From assembly GCF_014650955.1 (NCBI RefSeq), contig NZ_BMVY01000011.1, positions 62,001 to 126,000 on the forward strand: a stretch of 64,000 bases of DNA. The letters run 5' to 3'. The translations under genes and the position numbers were made by a program. Positions 33,622 to 42,806 of this stretch are shown here, piece after piece; the first letter of the stretch is position 1; each line of letters starts with the position of its first letter. The notes under the pieces were generated by a model. It saw nothing but the letters and a program-made list of their open reading frames with translations, was not told where the DNA came from and searched no databases. Origin of the DNA: Streptomyces tauricus (GTDB lineage Bacteria; Actinomycetota; Actinomycetes; Streptomycetales; Streptomycetaceae).

Positions 33622-35034
33622 TCACGAGGCCAGGCCGGCGCGGGGCCGGGACCGGCCGGTCAGCTTGCTGCGCATCGGAAGCGGGACGGAACGGTCGAGC
33701 CGGGGGCGGTGGCCGGCCTTGGCCCGTACCGTCCCCGAGCCGTCCTCGTCCCCCGCCGTACCGGCGGCGGGGTGCACGGCGACCAGTCCCGAGCGGAAGA
33801 GCCCGTGGTCGACATGGCGGGCCGCGGCCTGCTCCAGCTCCTCGCGGAGCGGCCCGTCCCGCAGGACCGCGTCAGGGCCGAGCAGGCCTTCGACAACGGC
33901 CAGTGCCCCGGTGACATCACCGTGGCGGAGCCGTTCCCGGACCGCGGGCAGTGCCTCGGGATCCCGGTGCACCGTGTCGATCGCCCGCAGACAGGGCAGC
34001 GCGGGCCCGCCGAGCGCCACGAGCAGTTCCTCGCGCCGCAGTTGGGCGGGGTCGTGGTCGACCGCGGTCAGCACTCCGTCCCGCAGCGCGATCCGGTGGG
34101 TCTCGCCACGGCACTCCACGCGATGCGGATCGCCGGGCTCGGGAACGGGGCCGCGGACCGGCGCCGATCCGTGTCCCGAAAGGGCCGCGGCGACGAGCGG
34201 ATGCAGCCGCCCGGGCGGAAGGAGCCCCGTCCGCAGCAGTTCCAGGTCCGGCAGGACCCGGGCCGCCACCTCCGGCAGCACCGGAAGGGCCGCGACCTCC
34301 TGCGGCGGCAGCGCCCCCTCGCGCAGGGAACGGACCGTCGGTACATGGCTGTCGTCGGGGGCGACGAGTTCGAGTACGGCGCGCCTGCCCGCCCCGAGCC
34401 GCACGGTGAAGGCTCCACGGGGCAGCCCTTCCGCCCGGAACAGCGACTGGGCCTCGGCGGCCCAACTCCGCTTCGCCCAGGGCGAGGTGTCCGCTGCCCC
34501 GCAGCGCGCCGCCAGTTCACCGCTGCGCCCGGCGTCCCAGAGATGCCGGTGCAGATCGAGCCGGAAACGCCGTTCGGGATGGGGATGGGGGTGGTGCGCG
34601 GGGAGGCCGTTCGCCGACCCCTCCCACAGCGCCAGGGACATGCGCTGCCCGCCGTCCGCCCAGGCCGGCGGTGTCCGCACCACGAGATGCAGGGGCGCGC
34701 CGCCGGAAGGTCCGTAACGGGCCAGCGAGAGCGTGAGGCCTGGCCGGAGCCGCCCGTCCGGGGCGATCCGGGGCATGTGCCAGCGGAGCAGATCCGGCGC
34801 CAGTCGGCGCAGGTCGTCCCGGAGCCGGGTGACTACATGGGTGCCGTGGCGACGGCGCACGGCGCGCAGATCGAGATCGACGTATACACGAGCGGCGGCG
34901 CAAGCCCCCGCCCAGTCGCCGACCGCACGCCGTGCGGTGGCGTTCTCGATCATGGACGGTGGCACGGCGTACTCACGTACGCGCCGCCACATCAGCAGGT
35001 GGGAAGGAATCCCATTCGCGAAGTGAGGTGCCAT
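33622..35034 (-). CDS. Unknown protein, first gene of the MoxR/VWA operon
   Basis: A 470-aa soluble protein without a domain I can name. The N-terminal 60 residues (W-R-R-V-R-E-Y-A-V-P-P, then A-V-G-D-W-A-G-A-C) look helical. The rest is Leu/Arg/Pro-rich with W-x-G-S-A-N-G and repeated D-L-H-R-H-L segments. Start ATG 35034 has AGGTGAG five bases upstream. Being the first gene of a MoxR/VWA unit, it may be the substrate or adaptor. The 130 bp upstream are AT-richer and hold the likely promoter. Confidence 0.75.
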   Translation of the reverse strand: MAPHFANGIPSHLLMWRRVREYAVPPSMIENATARRAVGDWAGACAAARVYVDLDLRAVRRRHGTHVVTRLRDDLRRLAPDLLRWHMPRIAPDGRLRPGLTLSLARYGPSGGAPLHLVVRTPPAWADGGQRMSLALWEGSANGLPAHHPHPHPERRFRLDLHRHLWDAGRSGELAARCGAADTSPWAKRSWAAEAQSLFRAEGLPRGAFTVRLGAGRRAVLELVAPDDSHVPTVRSLREGALPPQEVAALPVLPEVAARVLPDLELLRTGLLPPGRLHPLVAAALSGHGSAPVRGPVPEPGDPHRVECRGETHRIALRDGVLTAVDHDPAQLRREELLVALGGPALPCLRAIDTVHRDPEALPAVRERLRHGDVTGALAVVEGLLGPDAVLRDGPLREELEQAAARHVDHGLFRSGLVAVHPAAGTAGDEDGSGTVRAKAGHRPRLDRSVPLPMRSKLTGRSRPRAGLAS

Positions 35035-35166
35035 CAGCACTCACCTTGCGCGAATGATTCCCCCAATCCGGAAAAGGAGAAGGTGTTCATCGCCCGCATG
35101 GTAACCACACCGGCGACGAACTGTCTGCTGTCTTTTTCTGACCTGTTCGATCACAGGGTGCCGGAT

Positions 35167-35215
35167 CCCGGACGGGGGCTGCCGACCGCGACGCGGTCGG
35201 CAGCCCCCGTCCGGG
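35167..35215 (-). terminator. Perfect 24-bp hairpin at the end of the flavin reductase gene
   Basis: Arms 35167-35190 and 35192-35215 are exact complements around a single A. The stem abuts the stop codon of the leftward flavin reductase gene and marks the end of the long leftward gene series that begins at 46237. Confidence 0.9.
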
Positions 35216-35791
35216 TCATGGGCGTCGCGCGTGGGCGAAGCCCCGTCGGTGCCAGAGCAGGCCGCCCGAGTGCGCGGGCTCGCCGCCCACAGCGGTCACC
35301 CGTCCCACGAGGATCGTGTGGTCGCCTCCTTCCAGGACGTCGTGGCGGACACAGCGCAGGGTGAGAGAGGCGTCCCTGATGACGGGGGCCCGGTGGGAAT
35401 CCGCGGCCAGGGGTATGCCGTCGAAGCGGTGCTCGGCCGGCCGCATGAAGCGTTTGACGAGGTGTTCCTCGCCCGGGCCGAGCAGGTGCACGGCGAAGTC
35501 CTCGGCGCCGGTCAGCGTGTCGTGCGTACGGGAGGTGCGGTCGAGGCAGACGAGGAACAGCGGCGGGGCCAGCGACAGCGAGCTGACGGCACTGGCCGTC
35601 AGGCCGCGCGGCCTGCCCAGGTCGTCGTAGCAGGTGACCAGGGTGACGGGGGCGGCCAGGGCGGACATCGCGGCGCGGAAGGCCTCCGCGAGATCCTGAG
35701 CCGGCGATACGGGCTGAGACGCGCCGGGCTGCGACGTGCTGGGCGCAGACGTGCCGGGCGGTGACTGGGATTCGAGCAGGGTCGACGTCAT
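35216..35791 (-). CDS. Flavin reductase (FMN-binding split-barrel)
   Basis: A 191-aa member of the HpaC/flavin-reductase family. The N-terminal 30 residues are Ser/Pro/Gln-rich. The core has T-A-S-A-V-S-S-L-S-L-A-P-P-L-F-L-V-C, the FMN site, and the C-terminal G-G-L-L-W-H-R-R. It supplies reduced FMN or FAD to a partner oxygenase, probably the acyl-CoA-dehydrogenase-like flavoenzyme two genes upstream. The ATG overlaps the stop of the amidohydrolase gene (ATGA). Confidence 0.9.
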   Translation of the reverse strand: MTSTLLESQSPPGTSAPSTSQPGASQPVSPAQDLAEAFRAAMSALAAPVTLVTCYDDLGRPRGLTASAVSSLSLAPPLFLVCLDRTSRTHDTLTGAEDFAVHLLGPGEEHLVKRFMRPAEHRFDGIPLAADSHRAPVIRDASLTLRCVRHDVLEGGDHTILVGRVTAVGGEPAHSGGLLWHRRGFAHARRP

Positions 35792-37239
35792 CGGGCCACC
35801 TCCAGAGGCCGGGCCGAGCCCTGCAGCCAGCGGCCCTCGGGGCGGCCGGAGAAGCCGTCCCGGATGTCCCACACGACCTGGCCGCCCTTCACCGTGGTGG
35901 TGAAGCGTCCGGTGAAGGTCCAGCCCTCGTACGCGGACCAGCCGCACAGCGCCTGGACGTCGTGCGCGGAGAACTGCCAGCGGTCGGACGGGTTCAGCAG
36001 GGTCAGGTCCGCGTCCGCGCCCGCTTCGAGGCGGCCCTTGCCGGGCAGGTCGAAGAGCCGGGCGGGTCCCTCGCCCATGAGCCGGGCCAGATGCGAGGCT
36101 GCCTCGTCCGGGGCGATGTCCCGGGTCCGCAGACCGGTCCAGACGGCCGTGGCCAGCTCCTGGACGCCGGGCAGACCGGGCGGCGCGTCGGCCGGCGGAC
36201 GGTTCTTCTCCTCCACGGTGTGCGGGGCGTGGTCACTGCCCAGGGTGACGACTTCGCCGCGCAGCACGGCCTGCCACAGCCGTTTCTGGTCACGGCACTC
36301 GCGGATGGCGGGGGAGAGCCGGGTCCGTGGACCGCGCCGGGTGGTGTCGTCGTGGGTGAACGAGAGGTGATGCCCCGTCACCTCGTAGGTGAGCGGCAGC
36401 CCTTCGGCCGCCGCGGCGGACAGCAGGTCGGCCTCCTCGGCCGACGACACATGGAGGATGTGCGTCTTCGTGCCGAACTCCCGCACCAACCGGACGACAT
36501 TGGCGACGGCGACGATCCCACCGGACCGCGGCCGGTGCGGCTCGTACCCGGCGTACGAGTCCGGGGCGCCCGCACTCGCGTCGAGCAGGTCGAAGACGTG
36601 CTGGTCCTCCGCGTGCAGGACGAGCCGGACACCACCGCGGGCGGCGGCGGCGAAGGCCCGCCGCAGCTGCTCGCCGTCGCGGAACACGACCGGGGCCGTG
36701 TGATGGCCGGCCATGAACACCTTCGCCGAGCTGGCGATCCGCGGGTCCAGTTCGGCCAGCAGCTCCGGGTGGTCGGGGTCGGCGCCCATGTGGAAGCGGT
36801 AGTCGATCCACGAAGTGCCCTGGATCACCGCGGCCTTGGCGAGCATGCTGGACTCGTCCAGCGACGGCGGACGGGTGTTGGGCATGTCCAGCACGGTCGT
36901 CACCCCGCCGACGAGGGCGGCCCGGCTGCCGTGTTCCCAGTCCTCCTTGTACTCCAGTCCCGGTGTGCGGAAGTGCACGTGGGAGTCGATCAGGCCCGGC
37001 AGGACGTAACGGCCGGCGGCGTCGAGACGCGGGCCCGGCGGCAGCGGCTCGCCCGGCGCGAGGAGGGCCGCTATGTGCCCGTCCCGGACGACCACCGTGC
37101 CGTCGCGGACACCGTCCGGGGTGACGAGCCGGCCCCCTTCGACGACCAGCTCGGCGGGCAGGTCGGCCGACGAGACGGTACGGAGGTCGGCGGACAAGAG
37201 GGCGGGAAGGTCGGCGGATTCGGGATTCAACTGTTCCAC
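35788..37239 (-). CDS. Dihydroorotase/hydantoinase-like cyclic amidohydrolase
   Basis: A 483-aa metal-dependent amidohydrolase. The metal motif H-V-H-F-R (D-S-H-V-H) is near residue 88, with the K of A-K-V-F-M-A-G-H-H as a possible carbamylated or bridging site, then L-H-A-E-D, H-I-L-H-V-S-S and G-S-D-H-A-P-H. The family makes or opens cyclic amides such as dihydroorotate, hydantoins and allantoin. In this operon it may close or open a heterocycle. The stop and start overlaps with both neighbours show tight coupling. Confidence 0.88.
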   Translation of the reverse strand: MEQLNPESADLPALLSADLRTVSSADLPAELVVEGGRLVTPDGVRDGTVVVRDGHIAALLAPGEPLPPGPRLDAAGRYVLPGLIDSHVHFRTPGLEYKEDWEHGSRAALVGGVTTVLDMPNTRPPSLDESSMLAKAAVIQGTSWIDYRFHMGADPDHPELLAELDPRIASSAKVFMAGHHTAPVVFRDGEQLRRAFAAAARGGVRLVLHAEDQHVFDLLDASAGAPDSYAGYEPHRPRSGGIVAVANVVRLVREFGTKTHILHVSSAEEADLLSAAAAEGLPLTYEVTGHHLSFTHDDTTRRGPRTRLSPAIRECRDQKRLWQAVLRGEVVTLGSDHAPHTVEEKNRPPADAPPGLPGVQELATAVWTGLRTRDIAPDEAASHLARLMGEGPARLFDLPGKGRLEAGADADLTLLNPSDRWQFSAHDVQALCGWSAYEGWTFTGRFTTTVKGGQVVWDIRDGFSGRPEGRWLQGSARPLEVAR

Positions 37240-38426
37240 GGCAGACTCACCAGTTCCTTGCAGAGGTCGTTGGTCGGTCCCATCAGGGCGACGGCACGTG
37301 CGTCGCGTCCGTAGCGGTTGATCTCGTTCGAGGCGACATAGCCGGCCGAGCCGAGCATCCGCTCGACGGCGTTGATGACACGCTCGGCGGCCGAGGAGGC
37401 GACGAGCTTGGAGTGGAGCGTGGCGATCCCCGGGTCGTCGGCGGTCCGCCGGCCGGCCCGCTCGACGATCGCGCGGGCGGCCTCGACCTCGCCCGCGATC
37501 TCCACCAGCCGGTGCCGGACGGCCTGTTGGGCCAGCAGACCCCGCCGCTCGGCATGCCGGTGGGCGAGATCGAGGGCCGCCTCGGCCAGGCCGACGGACA
37601 CGGCACCGAGCGTGGCACCGCTGTCCCGGACCCCGGCGATGATCGAGGCGGCGGCGCCGATCGGGCCGAGCCGCGCGGTGTCGGGTACGTGGCAGTCGCG
37701 CACGGAGACGAAACCGGTCGCCGAACCGCGCATGCCGGTCAGCCGCAGCGAGGTGTCGGGTTCCAGACCGGGCGCGTCCGCCGGTACGAGGAAGAAGGTC
37801 TGGCCGGCGGAGCCGTAGCCGGTGTCCGGGGCGGCGTCCGGCGCGGGCTCCTCGGTCTGGGCGAGCACCAGGTAGATGTCGGCCAGACCGGCGCTGGTCG
37901 TGAAGGACTTGGCGCCGTCCAGGACCCAGCCTCCGTCGGGGGTGCGGCGGGCGACGGTGGACAGGTGCTTCTTGTTCGCGCCCGCACCCGTCTCGCTCCA
38001 GGCGGAGGCGGCGAGCCAGTCACCGCGGGCGAGTTGGGGCAGCAGCCGGCGCCGCAGGGCGGGACTGCCGTGTTCGAGGATGCGCCTGCTGACCGCGTAG
38101 TGCTGGAACAGCATGATCGAGGCGGAGGCGTTGACCTGCGCGACCTGCGCGACCGCCGAGTTGAGGCCGTGCGCGTCGGCGCCGGTGCCGCCGTACTCGT
38201 ACGGCAGGGCGAGCCCGAGCAGTCCGCTCTCGCGCAGCAGGGCCAGCGCCGGCCGGTCGGGTTCGCCGCTCACGTCGGCGTCGCGGGCGGCGGCGGCGAG
38301 ACGCTCACGTATCGCCGGGGTCAGCCCGGTGGACGGGCCGGCGGGCAGCCCGGTGGCCGGCGCGGGGAGCGGCACGTCGGTCAGCGCCGGGGCTTCGGGC
38401 ACGGTCAGGCTGTCAGCGGAAGCCAT
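37227..38426 (-). CDS. Acyl-CoA-dehydrogenase-like flavoenzyme
   Basis: A 399-aa protein of the acyl-CoA dehydrogenase superfamily, which also contains flavin-dependent hydroxylases. It has S-A-W-S-E-T-G-A-G-A-N near residue 140, the flavin site, K-S-F-T-T-S-A-G-L-A, and the C-terminal M-L-G-S-A-G-Y. I do not see the usual catalytic Glu in its normal context with confidence. With a flavin reductase in the same operon it could instead hydroxylate its substrate with O2. It overlaps both flanking genes by 13-22 bp. Confidence 0.85.
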   Translation of the reverse strand: MASADSLTVPEAPALTDVPLPAPATGLPAGPSTGLTPAIRERLAAAARDADVSGEPDRPALALLRESGLLGLALPYEYGGTGADAHGLNSAVAQVAQVNASASIMLFQHYAVSRRILEHGSPALRRRLLPQLARGDWLAASAWSETGAGANKKHLSTVARRTPDGGWVLDGAKSFTTSAGLADIYLVLAQTEEPAPDAAPDTGYGSAGQTFFLVPADAPGLEPDTSLRLTGMRGSATGFVSVRDCHVPDTARLGPIGAAASIIAGVRDSGATLGAVSVGLAEAALDLAHRHAERRGLLAQQAVRHRLVEIAGEVEAARAIVERAGRRTADDPGIATLHSKLVASSAAERVINAVERMLGSAGYVASNEINRYGRDARAVALMGPTNDLCKELVSLPWNS

Positions 38427-39439
38427 GACAACTCCTCGGAGGTGGGGGCGGGCAGGAAGAGGCCGCGGTAGTCGACCTGCTTCTCCGCGACGGAGATCCA
38501 GGCGAGCCGGCGGTCGCCGGGGCCGCCCGCGATACGGGCCGAGGCGCGGACCGTGGCACCCGGTGTGCGCAGGGAGAGCATGTCGTTGTCCGGCTGCTCC
38601 GAGACACCGGACAGCAGGTAGGGGATCGTGCCCTCCACGGCGGCGCCCGCGGCGAGGCAGGTGGCGCCGGTCAGTGCCACCGTCGGGTGCCAGGACGGTA
38701 CGGAGATGGCGCGGACCGCGAGGGCGCCCGGACCGTCGGGGAGCAGTGCCGCCACCTTGGGGAAGGCACCGGTGGTGTCCCAGCCCTGGGCCCGGCAGAC
38801 CGCGAGACGCAGCCTCTTCATCCGGTCGAACAGGACGAGGTCGTCGGCGAAGAGGTCCTCGACCGTGTGGGCGCCGAGCTCGGCGGCGTGCACGAAGAGG
38901 TACGGATTGCCCATGGAGACCAGCGAGACGGGGACCGTACGCCCCTCGAAGGGGATGCCGGTGACGGGCTCACCGGTGATCAGCAGCTCGTTCACCGGCC
39001 GTGGCGGCGAGCAGAGGAAGTGGGCGGTGAAACGGGTGCCGCCGTCGTCGGTCTCCTCCGCCTCGCACACCACGTTGTCCCCGTTGTTGAGGACGTTGAC
39101 CCGGACCCGGCAGCCCGCCACGAGGGGCTGGATCATGCCGGTACGGGCCGCCGCCTCGACCGCCGCCAGGATGGAGTGGCCGCAGGAGCCGCGCAGGTCG
39201 AAGCTGTCGAGACGGTCCGGCATCGACTGGACGAAGCGGTAGTCCAGGTCGAACAGGGGATGCCGGGAGGGCTGGACGAGGGCGTTCTTCAGGACGTCGG
39301 AGGCTCCCTGGTCGGCGAGGGCCGTCCGTAACTCGGTGAGCCGGGCCAGGAGTTCGGGTTCCGAGTCGGGCAGGGTGCGCGCGTCCATGACGGCCGTCGG
39401 GCACGGGGTGCCGTGCGCTCGGGCGAGGCTGACAGTCAC
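38405..39439 (-). CDS. PrpF-like isomerase (DAP-epimerase fold)
   Basis: A 344-aa protein of the PrpF family, which shifts double bonds or isomerises aconitate-like diacids. It begins G-T-P-C-P-T-A-V-M-D and has S-C-G-H-S-I-L-A-A-V-E (the conserved Cys-Gly-His catalytic site), then M-G-N-P-Y-L-F-V and L-T-G-A-T-C-L-A-A-G. GTG 39439 has AGGAGG upstream and overlaps the stop of the asparagine synthetase gene. In this pathway it may tautomerise an unsaturated diacid or amide. Confidence 0.85.
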   Translation of the reverse strand: MTVSLARAHGTPCPTAVMDARTLPDSEPELLARLTELRTALADQGASDVLKNALVQPSRHPLFDLDYRFVQSMPDRLDSFDLRGSCGHSILAAVEAAARTGMIQPLVAGCRVRVNVLNNGDNVVCEAEETDDGGTRFTAHFLCSPPRPVNELLITGEPVTGIPFEGRTVPVSLVSMGNPYLFVHAAELGAHTVEDLFADDLVLFDRMKRLRLAVCRAQGWDTTGAFPKVAALLPDGPGALAVRAISVPSWHPTVALTGATCLAAGAAVEGTIPYLLSGVSEQPDNDMLSLRTPGATVRASARIAGGPGDRRLAWISVAEKQVDYRGLFLPAPTSEELSWLPLTA

Positions 39440-41298
39440 GCCGCCTCCTGGAGAACGCGTACCGGAGTGTGGAGGGTGATCGGGGTGCCGGCCGTGGCGA
39501 AGAACTCCTGGCGCCACAGCTGGTGCGACATCAGGGACCACAGGGCCAGGGAGACGGTGTCGCTGGGGCGGGTGGCCTGCTCGTCGAAGAGGGCGTCGAC
39601 CCGCTCGGGGCGGATCCGGCCGTCGGCGCGCAGGGTGTGCGGGGACAGGACGTCACGGGCGAGGGTCCACAGCCGCTGGCCGGGTGTGAGCATCGCGGTG
39701 ACGGGGAGCGTGAAGGGCTGCTTGGGCCGTTCCAGCACACTGCGCGGGATCAGCCCCTGCGCGGCCTGGTACAGGGCCCGCTTCACCCCGAGGCCAGGTA
39801 CGAGCCGCTGCTCGTCGGTGAGGGTGGAGGCGAAGCGCACGACGGACGGCTGGGTGAACGGCAGCCGCACCTCGACCGAGCTGGCCATCGACAGATGGTC
39901 GACGCGCCGCAGGTGGTAGGCGGGCAGCCGGTAGCGCTGCTCGACCGCGCCGATGCGCTGCAGCCGGGTGCCGGGGCTGCTGTGCAGGATCCGCCGGATG
40001 CCGGACGGCAGGGCGGGGCCCACGGCGTTCACCGCGAAGGCGTACTCGTCGGTGTACAGGCTCTGGCGCAGCGCCCGCGGGACGGCGGCGAGGTGGTCGA
40101 GGTAGCCGTCGATCCAGCTCGAACCGTGGTGCGCCGCGACCGCCTGGGTCATCCGGGAGTAGCCGCTGAACAGTTCGTCGGCCGCGTCGCCGGTGAGGGC
40201 GACCTTGAAGCCGGCGTCACGGACCGCGCGGAAGAGGGAGAACGTGGACAGGGTGATGGGGTCGGCGTTGGGCTGCCCCAGGTGGCGTACGACGTCGGTC
40301 ATGAGGTCGGGGAAGGTGGCGGGATCGACCTCGACCTGGTGGTGGGTGGTGCCGGCGGCGCGGGCCACCTCGGCGGCGTAGGCGCGTTCGTCGCTGGGCC
40401 AGGTGCCGGTGTAGGCGATGTTGAAGGTGTGCAGGCTGCCGGTGCCGCCGCCGTCACGCAACGCCCGGGCCGCGAGCGCGGTGACGAGGCTGGAGTCGAG
40501 GCCGCCGGAGGTGACGGCCGCGACGGGCGCGTCCGCGATCAGGAGGCGGGACACCTCCTCGGACAGCAGGGCGCGCAGCTGGTCGCCCGCCTCCTCCAGG
40601 GTGCGGTCCTTGTCGGGGCGCAGGCCCTGCTCGTGGGCCATCGGACGCTGCTTGATCCGCAGTCCGTCCCGGTGGGTGAGGACGACGGTGGCGGCCGGCG
40701 GGAACACCTGCACCCCGCGGAACATGGTCCGGTTGCCGAACGGCGTCTTGGAGGTCAGGTAGGCGTCGAGACCCGCCTCGTCCTCCTCGGCCCTCACCCC
40801 GGCGAAGCCCAGCAGCGCGGGCAGTTCGGAGGCGAAGTGGAAGCGGCCCGCGGCACGGTCCCAGTGGTAGTAGAGCGGCTTCATGCCCGAGTCGTCGGTG
40901 GCCAGCACCATGCGGGGGGTCTCCCGCAGGTCCATGACCGCCACCGAGTACATACCGTCCAGGTGCTCGGCGAACCGGTCCCCGTAGGTGATGTACAGCG
41001 CGGGCAGGATCGAGCCGTCGCACAGGTCGTCGAAGTGGAAGCCGAGGCCGGCCAGGCGCGAACGCAGCTCGTGGTGGTTGTAGATCTCACCGTTGAAGAC
41101 CACGGTGACGCGACCGAGGTGGTAGGGCTGGGCGCCCCCCTCCGGGTCCATGATCGACAGACGGTTGTTGCCGAGGGCCCAGTCGGGCCGGTGCGCGACC
41201 CCCTGGGCGTCGGGGCCGCCGTGGTGCATCAGATCGGCGACGCGGCGCAGTTCGGCCTCGTCGGACTGGACGTTGAAGGTTCCGTATATGCGGCACAC
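39436..41298 (-). CDS. Glutamine-dependent asparagine synthetase (AsnB type)
   Basis: A 620-aa two-domain amidotransferase. Cys2 (M-C-R-I-Y-G) is the glutaminase nucleophile, followed by the glutamine-binding segments H-H-G-G-P-D and N-G-E-I-Y-N. The ATP-pyrophosphatase loop is S-G-G-L-D-S-S near residue 265. Such enzymes in biosynthetic loci amidate carboxylates or form beta-lactams. Given the surrounding genes, it probably amidates a pathway intermediate. Motifs are complete. Confidence 0.93.
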   Translation of the reverse strand: MCRIYGTFNVQSDEAELRRVADLMHHGGPDAQGVAHRPDWALGNNRLSIMDPEGGAQPYHLGRVTVVFNGEIYNHHELRSRLAGLGFHFDDLCDGSILPALYITYGDRFAEHLDGMYSVAVMDLRETPRMVLATDDSGMKPLYYHWDRAAGRFHFASELPALLGFAGVRAEEDEAGLDAYLTSKTPFGNRTMFRGVQVFPPAATVVLTHRDGLRIKQRPMAHEQGLRPDKDRTLEEAGDQLRALLSEEVSRLLIADAPVAAVTSGGLDSSLVTALAARALRDGGGTGSLHTFNIAYTGTWPSDERAYAAEVARAAGTTHHQVEVDPATFPDLMTDVVRHLGQPNADPITLSTFSLFRAVRDAGFKVALTGDAADELFSGYSRMTQAVAAHHGSSWIDGYLDHLAAVPRALRQSLYTDEYAFAVNAVGPALPSGIRRILHSSPGTRLQRIGAVEQRYRLPAYHLRRVDHLSMASSVEVRLPFTQPSVVRFASTLTDEQRLVPGLGVKRALYQAAQGLIPRSVLERPKQPFTLPVTAMLTPGQRLWTLARDVLSPHTLRADGRIRPERVDALFDEQATRPSDTVSLALWSLMSHQLWRQEFFATAGTPITLHTPVRVLQEAA

Positions 41299-41305
41299 GC
41301 TGCGT

Positions 41306-42157
41306 TCACCTGACCTGTGAGGAGTAGCCGGCGGCGGAGTAGAGCGCCGGGTCGAAGGGGCTGGGTCCGCCGCACGTCACGAAGCGGCGGGCGGTGGGAC
41401 CGGTGTGCGGGTTGCGGGCGCCGTGCAGCACTCCGGGGGACGCGTACAGGACGTCGCCCGCGCTCACGTCGATCCAGCGGTCGCGCAGATACATCTGGCC
41501 GACGCCCTCGAAGGCGATGAACGCCTCGTCGCTGTCGGGGTGCAGATGGACGTTGAAGGTCTCGCCCGGTTGCTGGATACCGCAGTGCAGGCACAGACGG
41601 CTGCTGCCGTTGCCGGGCCAGAAGACGAAGTTCATGGTGGCCCGGCGCTCTGCGGCGTCGACCTGCCCGGTGCCGCCGAAGCCGCGCAGCTGGGTGGTGT
41701 CGTCCCAGAGGGAGGAGTGCAGGTTCGGGTCGCTGCCGACGGGGGCGCCCGCGAGGGGGGTGCGCCACACGTACGCGGTCAGCCCCCTGCCGTCCGCCGT
41801 CAGGGTGAGGGCGCGACCGGTGGGCGCGTAGGCGGCGGATCCGCGCTCGACGGGCGCGTCGAGGTCGCCGACGGACGCGGTGCCGGTGCCCGAGAAGACC
41901 ACGACGGTGTTCTCCTCGGCTGCGCTGTGCTCGGGGGTGAACGACTCGCCGGCGGCTATCCGGACGACGTGCAGGGTGACGTGGGTGGCGCCCGCGGCCG
42001 GACTGACGGGCGTGGCGACCGTGGTGCGCGCGCCGGAGCCGGCGCCCGCGACGGGGCGGAACTCGAACTCGGCCGCGGTGATGATCCGGGCATCACCGAG
42101 GGCGGTGACGCCCGGAGAGGACACGGGTGCGGAGGCGGATGCGGTGGATGGGGGCAT
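41306..42157 (-). CDS. Two-domain cupin (bicupin)
   Basis: A 283-aa protein with two cupin barrels. Domain 1 (about 45-140) has E-H-S-A-A-E-E-N in place of a full His triad. Domain 2 (about 180-260) has H-L-H-P-D-S-D-E-A-F and a later His in S-P-G-V-L-H, giving an H-x-H-x5-E-type metal site. An isomerase, dioxygenase or decarboxylase activity is possible. Start ATG 42157 lacks a strong ribosome site. The gene precedes asparagine synthetase by 7 bp. Confidence 0.8.
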   Translation of the reverse strand: MPPSTASASAPVSSPGVTALGDARIITAAEFEFRPVAGAGSGARTTVATPVSPAAGATHVTLHVVRIAAGESFTPEHSAAEENTVVVFSGTGTASVGDLDAPVERGSAAYAPTGRALTLTADGRGLTAYVWRTPLAGAPVGSDPNLHSSLWDDTTQLRGFGGTGQVDAAERRATMNFVFWPGNGSSRLCLHCGIQQPGETFNVHLHPDSDEAFIAFEGVGQMYLRDRWIDVSAGDVLYASPGVLHGARNPHTGPTARRFVTCGGPSPFDPALYSAAGYSSQVR

Positions 42158-42497
42158 GCCGGTGGCTGCTTCCTGTGTACGAGGGCCGGCGCGGTGGCGC
42201 CGACCCGCTGACGCGGTGGGGGAGTTGGGGGAGGGGAGATGGGGGAGGCGGGAGAGGTGTGCGGATGGGGTCGCAGTGGCCGGAGGGGCTGCTGTGGCTC
42301 CTTCTCTCTGCCTCACGCAGACTCGCGCGGCGGGTTCCCGGTCGTGTCCCACGTCGCTCCCGGAGGGGGGAGCGCACGCGGGAACCGGGCGGGGCGCGCG
42401 GGGCGACGGGCGCCGGGTGGTGCGCGCGGGGTGGTGCGCGCCGCGCTGCGGGCACAGGGAGGTGCGCGTTCTCGGCCGCGGGGCCGGTGGGGCCGGT

Positions 42498-42592
42498 CGC
42501 GCGGTTCCCCGCGCCCCTCGGGGCTGCGCCCCGCAAGGGGCGCGGGGAACGGCGCAGTCTTTTTGCCTTGAGGGGCGCGGGGAACTGCGCGG
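42498..42592. repeat. Three copies of the GC-rich intergenic repeat
   Basis: CGCGCGGTTCCCCGCGCCCC (42498-42517), GGGGCGCGGGGAACGGCGCA (42537-42556) and GGGGCGCGGGGAACTGCGCG (42572-42591). The first faces the other two and pairs with them. It is the same family as at 6531-6828, here behind the EamA gene. Confidence 0.85.
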
Positions 42593-42686
42593 CTCGCCCT
42601 CACGTACCCGGGCCCCGGGCCCCGGGCCCGAGGCCCCGGACCTCGGGGCCGGGACACGCGGGCAGCCGGCAGCCGGCCCCACGCGA

Positions 42687-42732
42687 ACGCCGCACGGCGC
42701 GCCCCCTGAGCAGGGGGCGCGCCGTGCGGCGT
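42687..42732 (-). terminator. Perfect 22-bp hairpin after the EamA gene
   Basis: Arms 42687-42708 and 42711-42732 are exact complements around AG. It lies 75 bp behind the stop of the leftward EamA gene, so the series may be split into at least two transcripts here. Confidence 0.85.
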
Positions 42733-42806
42733 GCTGCTGTGCGCGGAGTCGCCTGGAGAGGCCGCGACCGGTCCGGGTGGGCCCGAACAGGCCGGGACAG
42801 GCCGGC

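Larger units (their letters stand above)
42158..42806. other. 649-bp gap rich in repeats and hairpins
   Basis: No credible gene. 42220-42260 is a purine-rich tract. 42498-42592 carries three copies of the GC-rich repeat. 42605-42655 is a run of CCCGGGCCCC-type palindromes. A perfect 22-bp hairpin lies at 42687-42732. The bicupin promoter is probably in the first 100-200 bp, though no clear box was seen. Confidence 0.7.
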
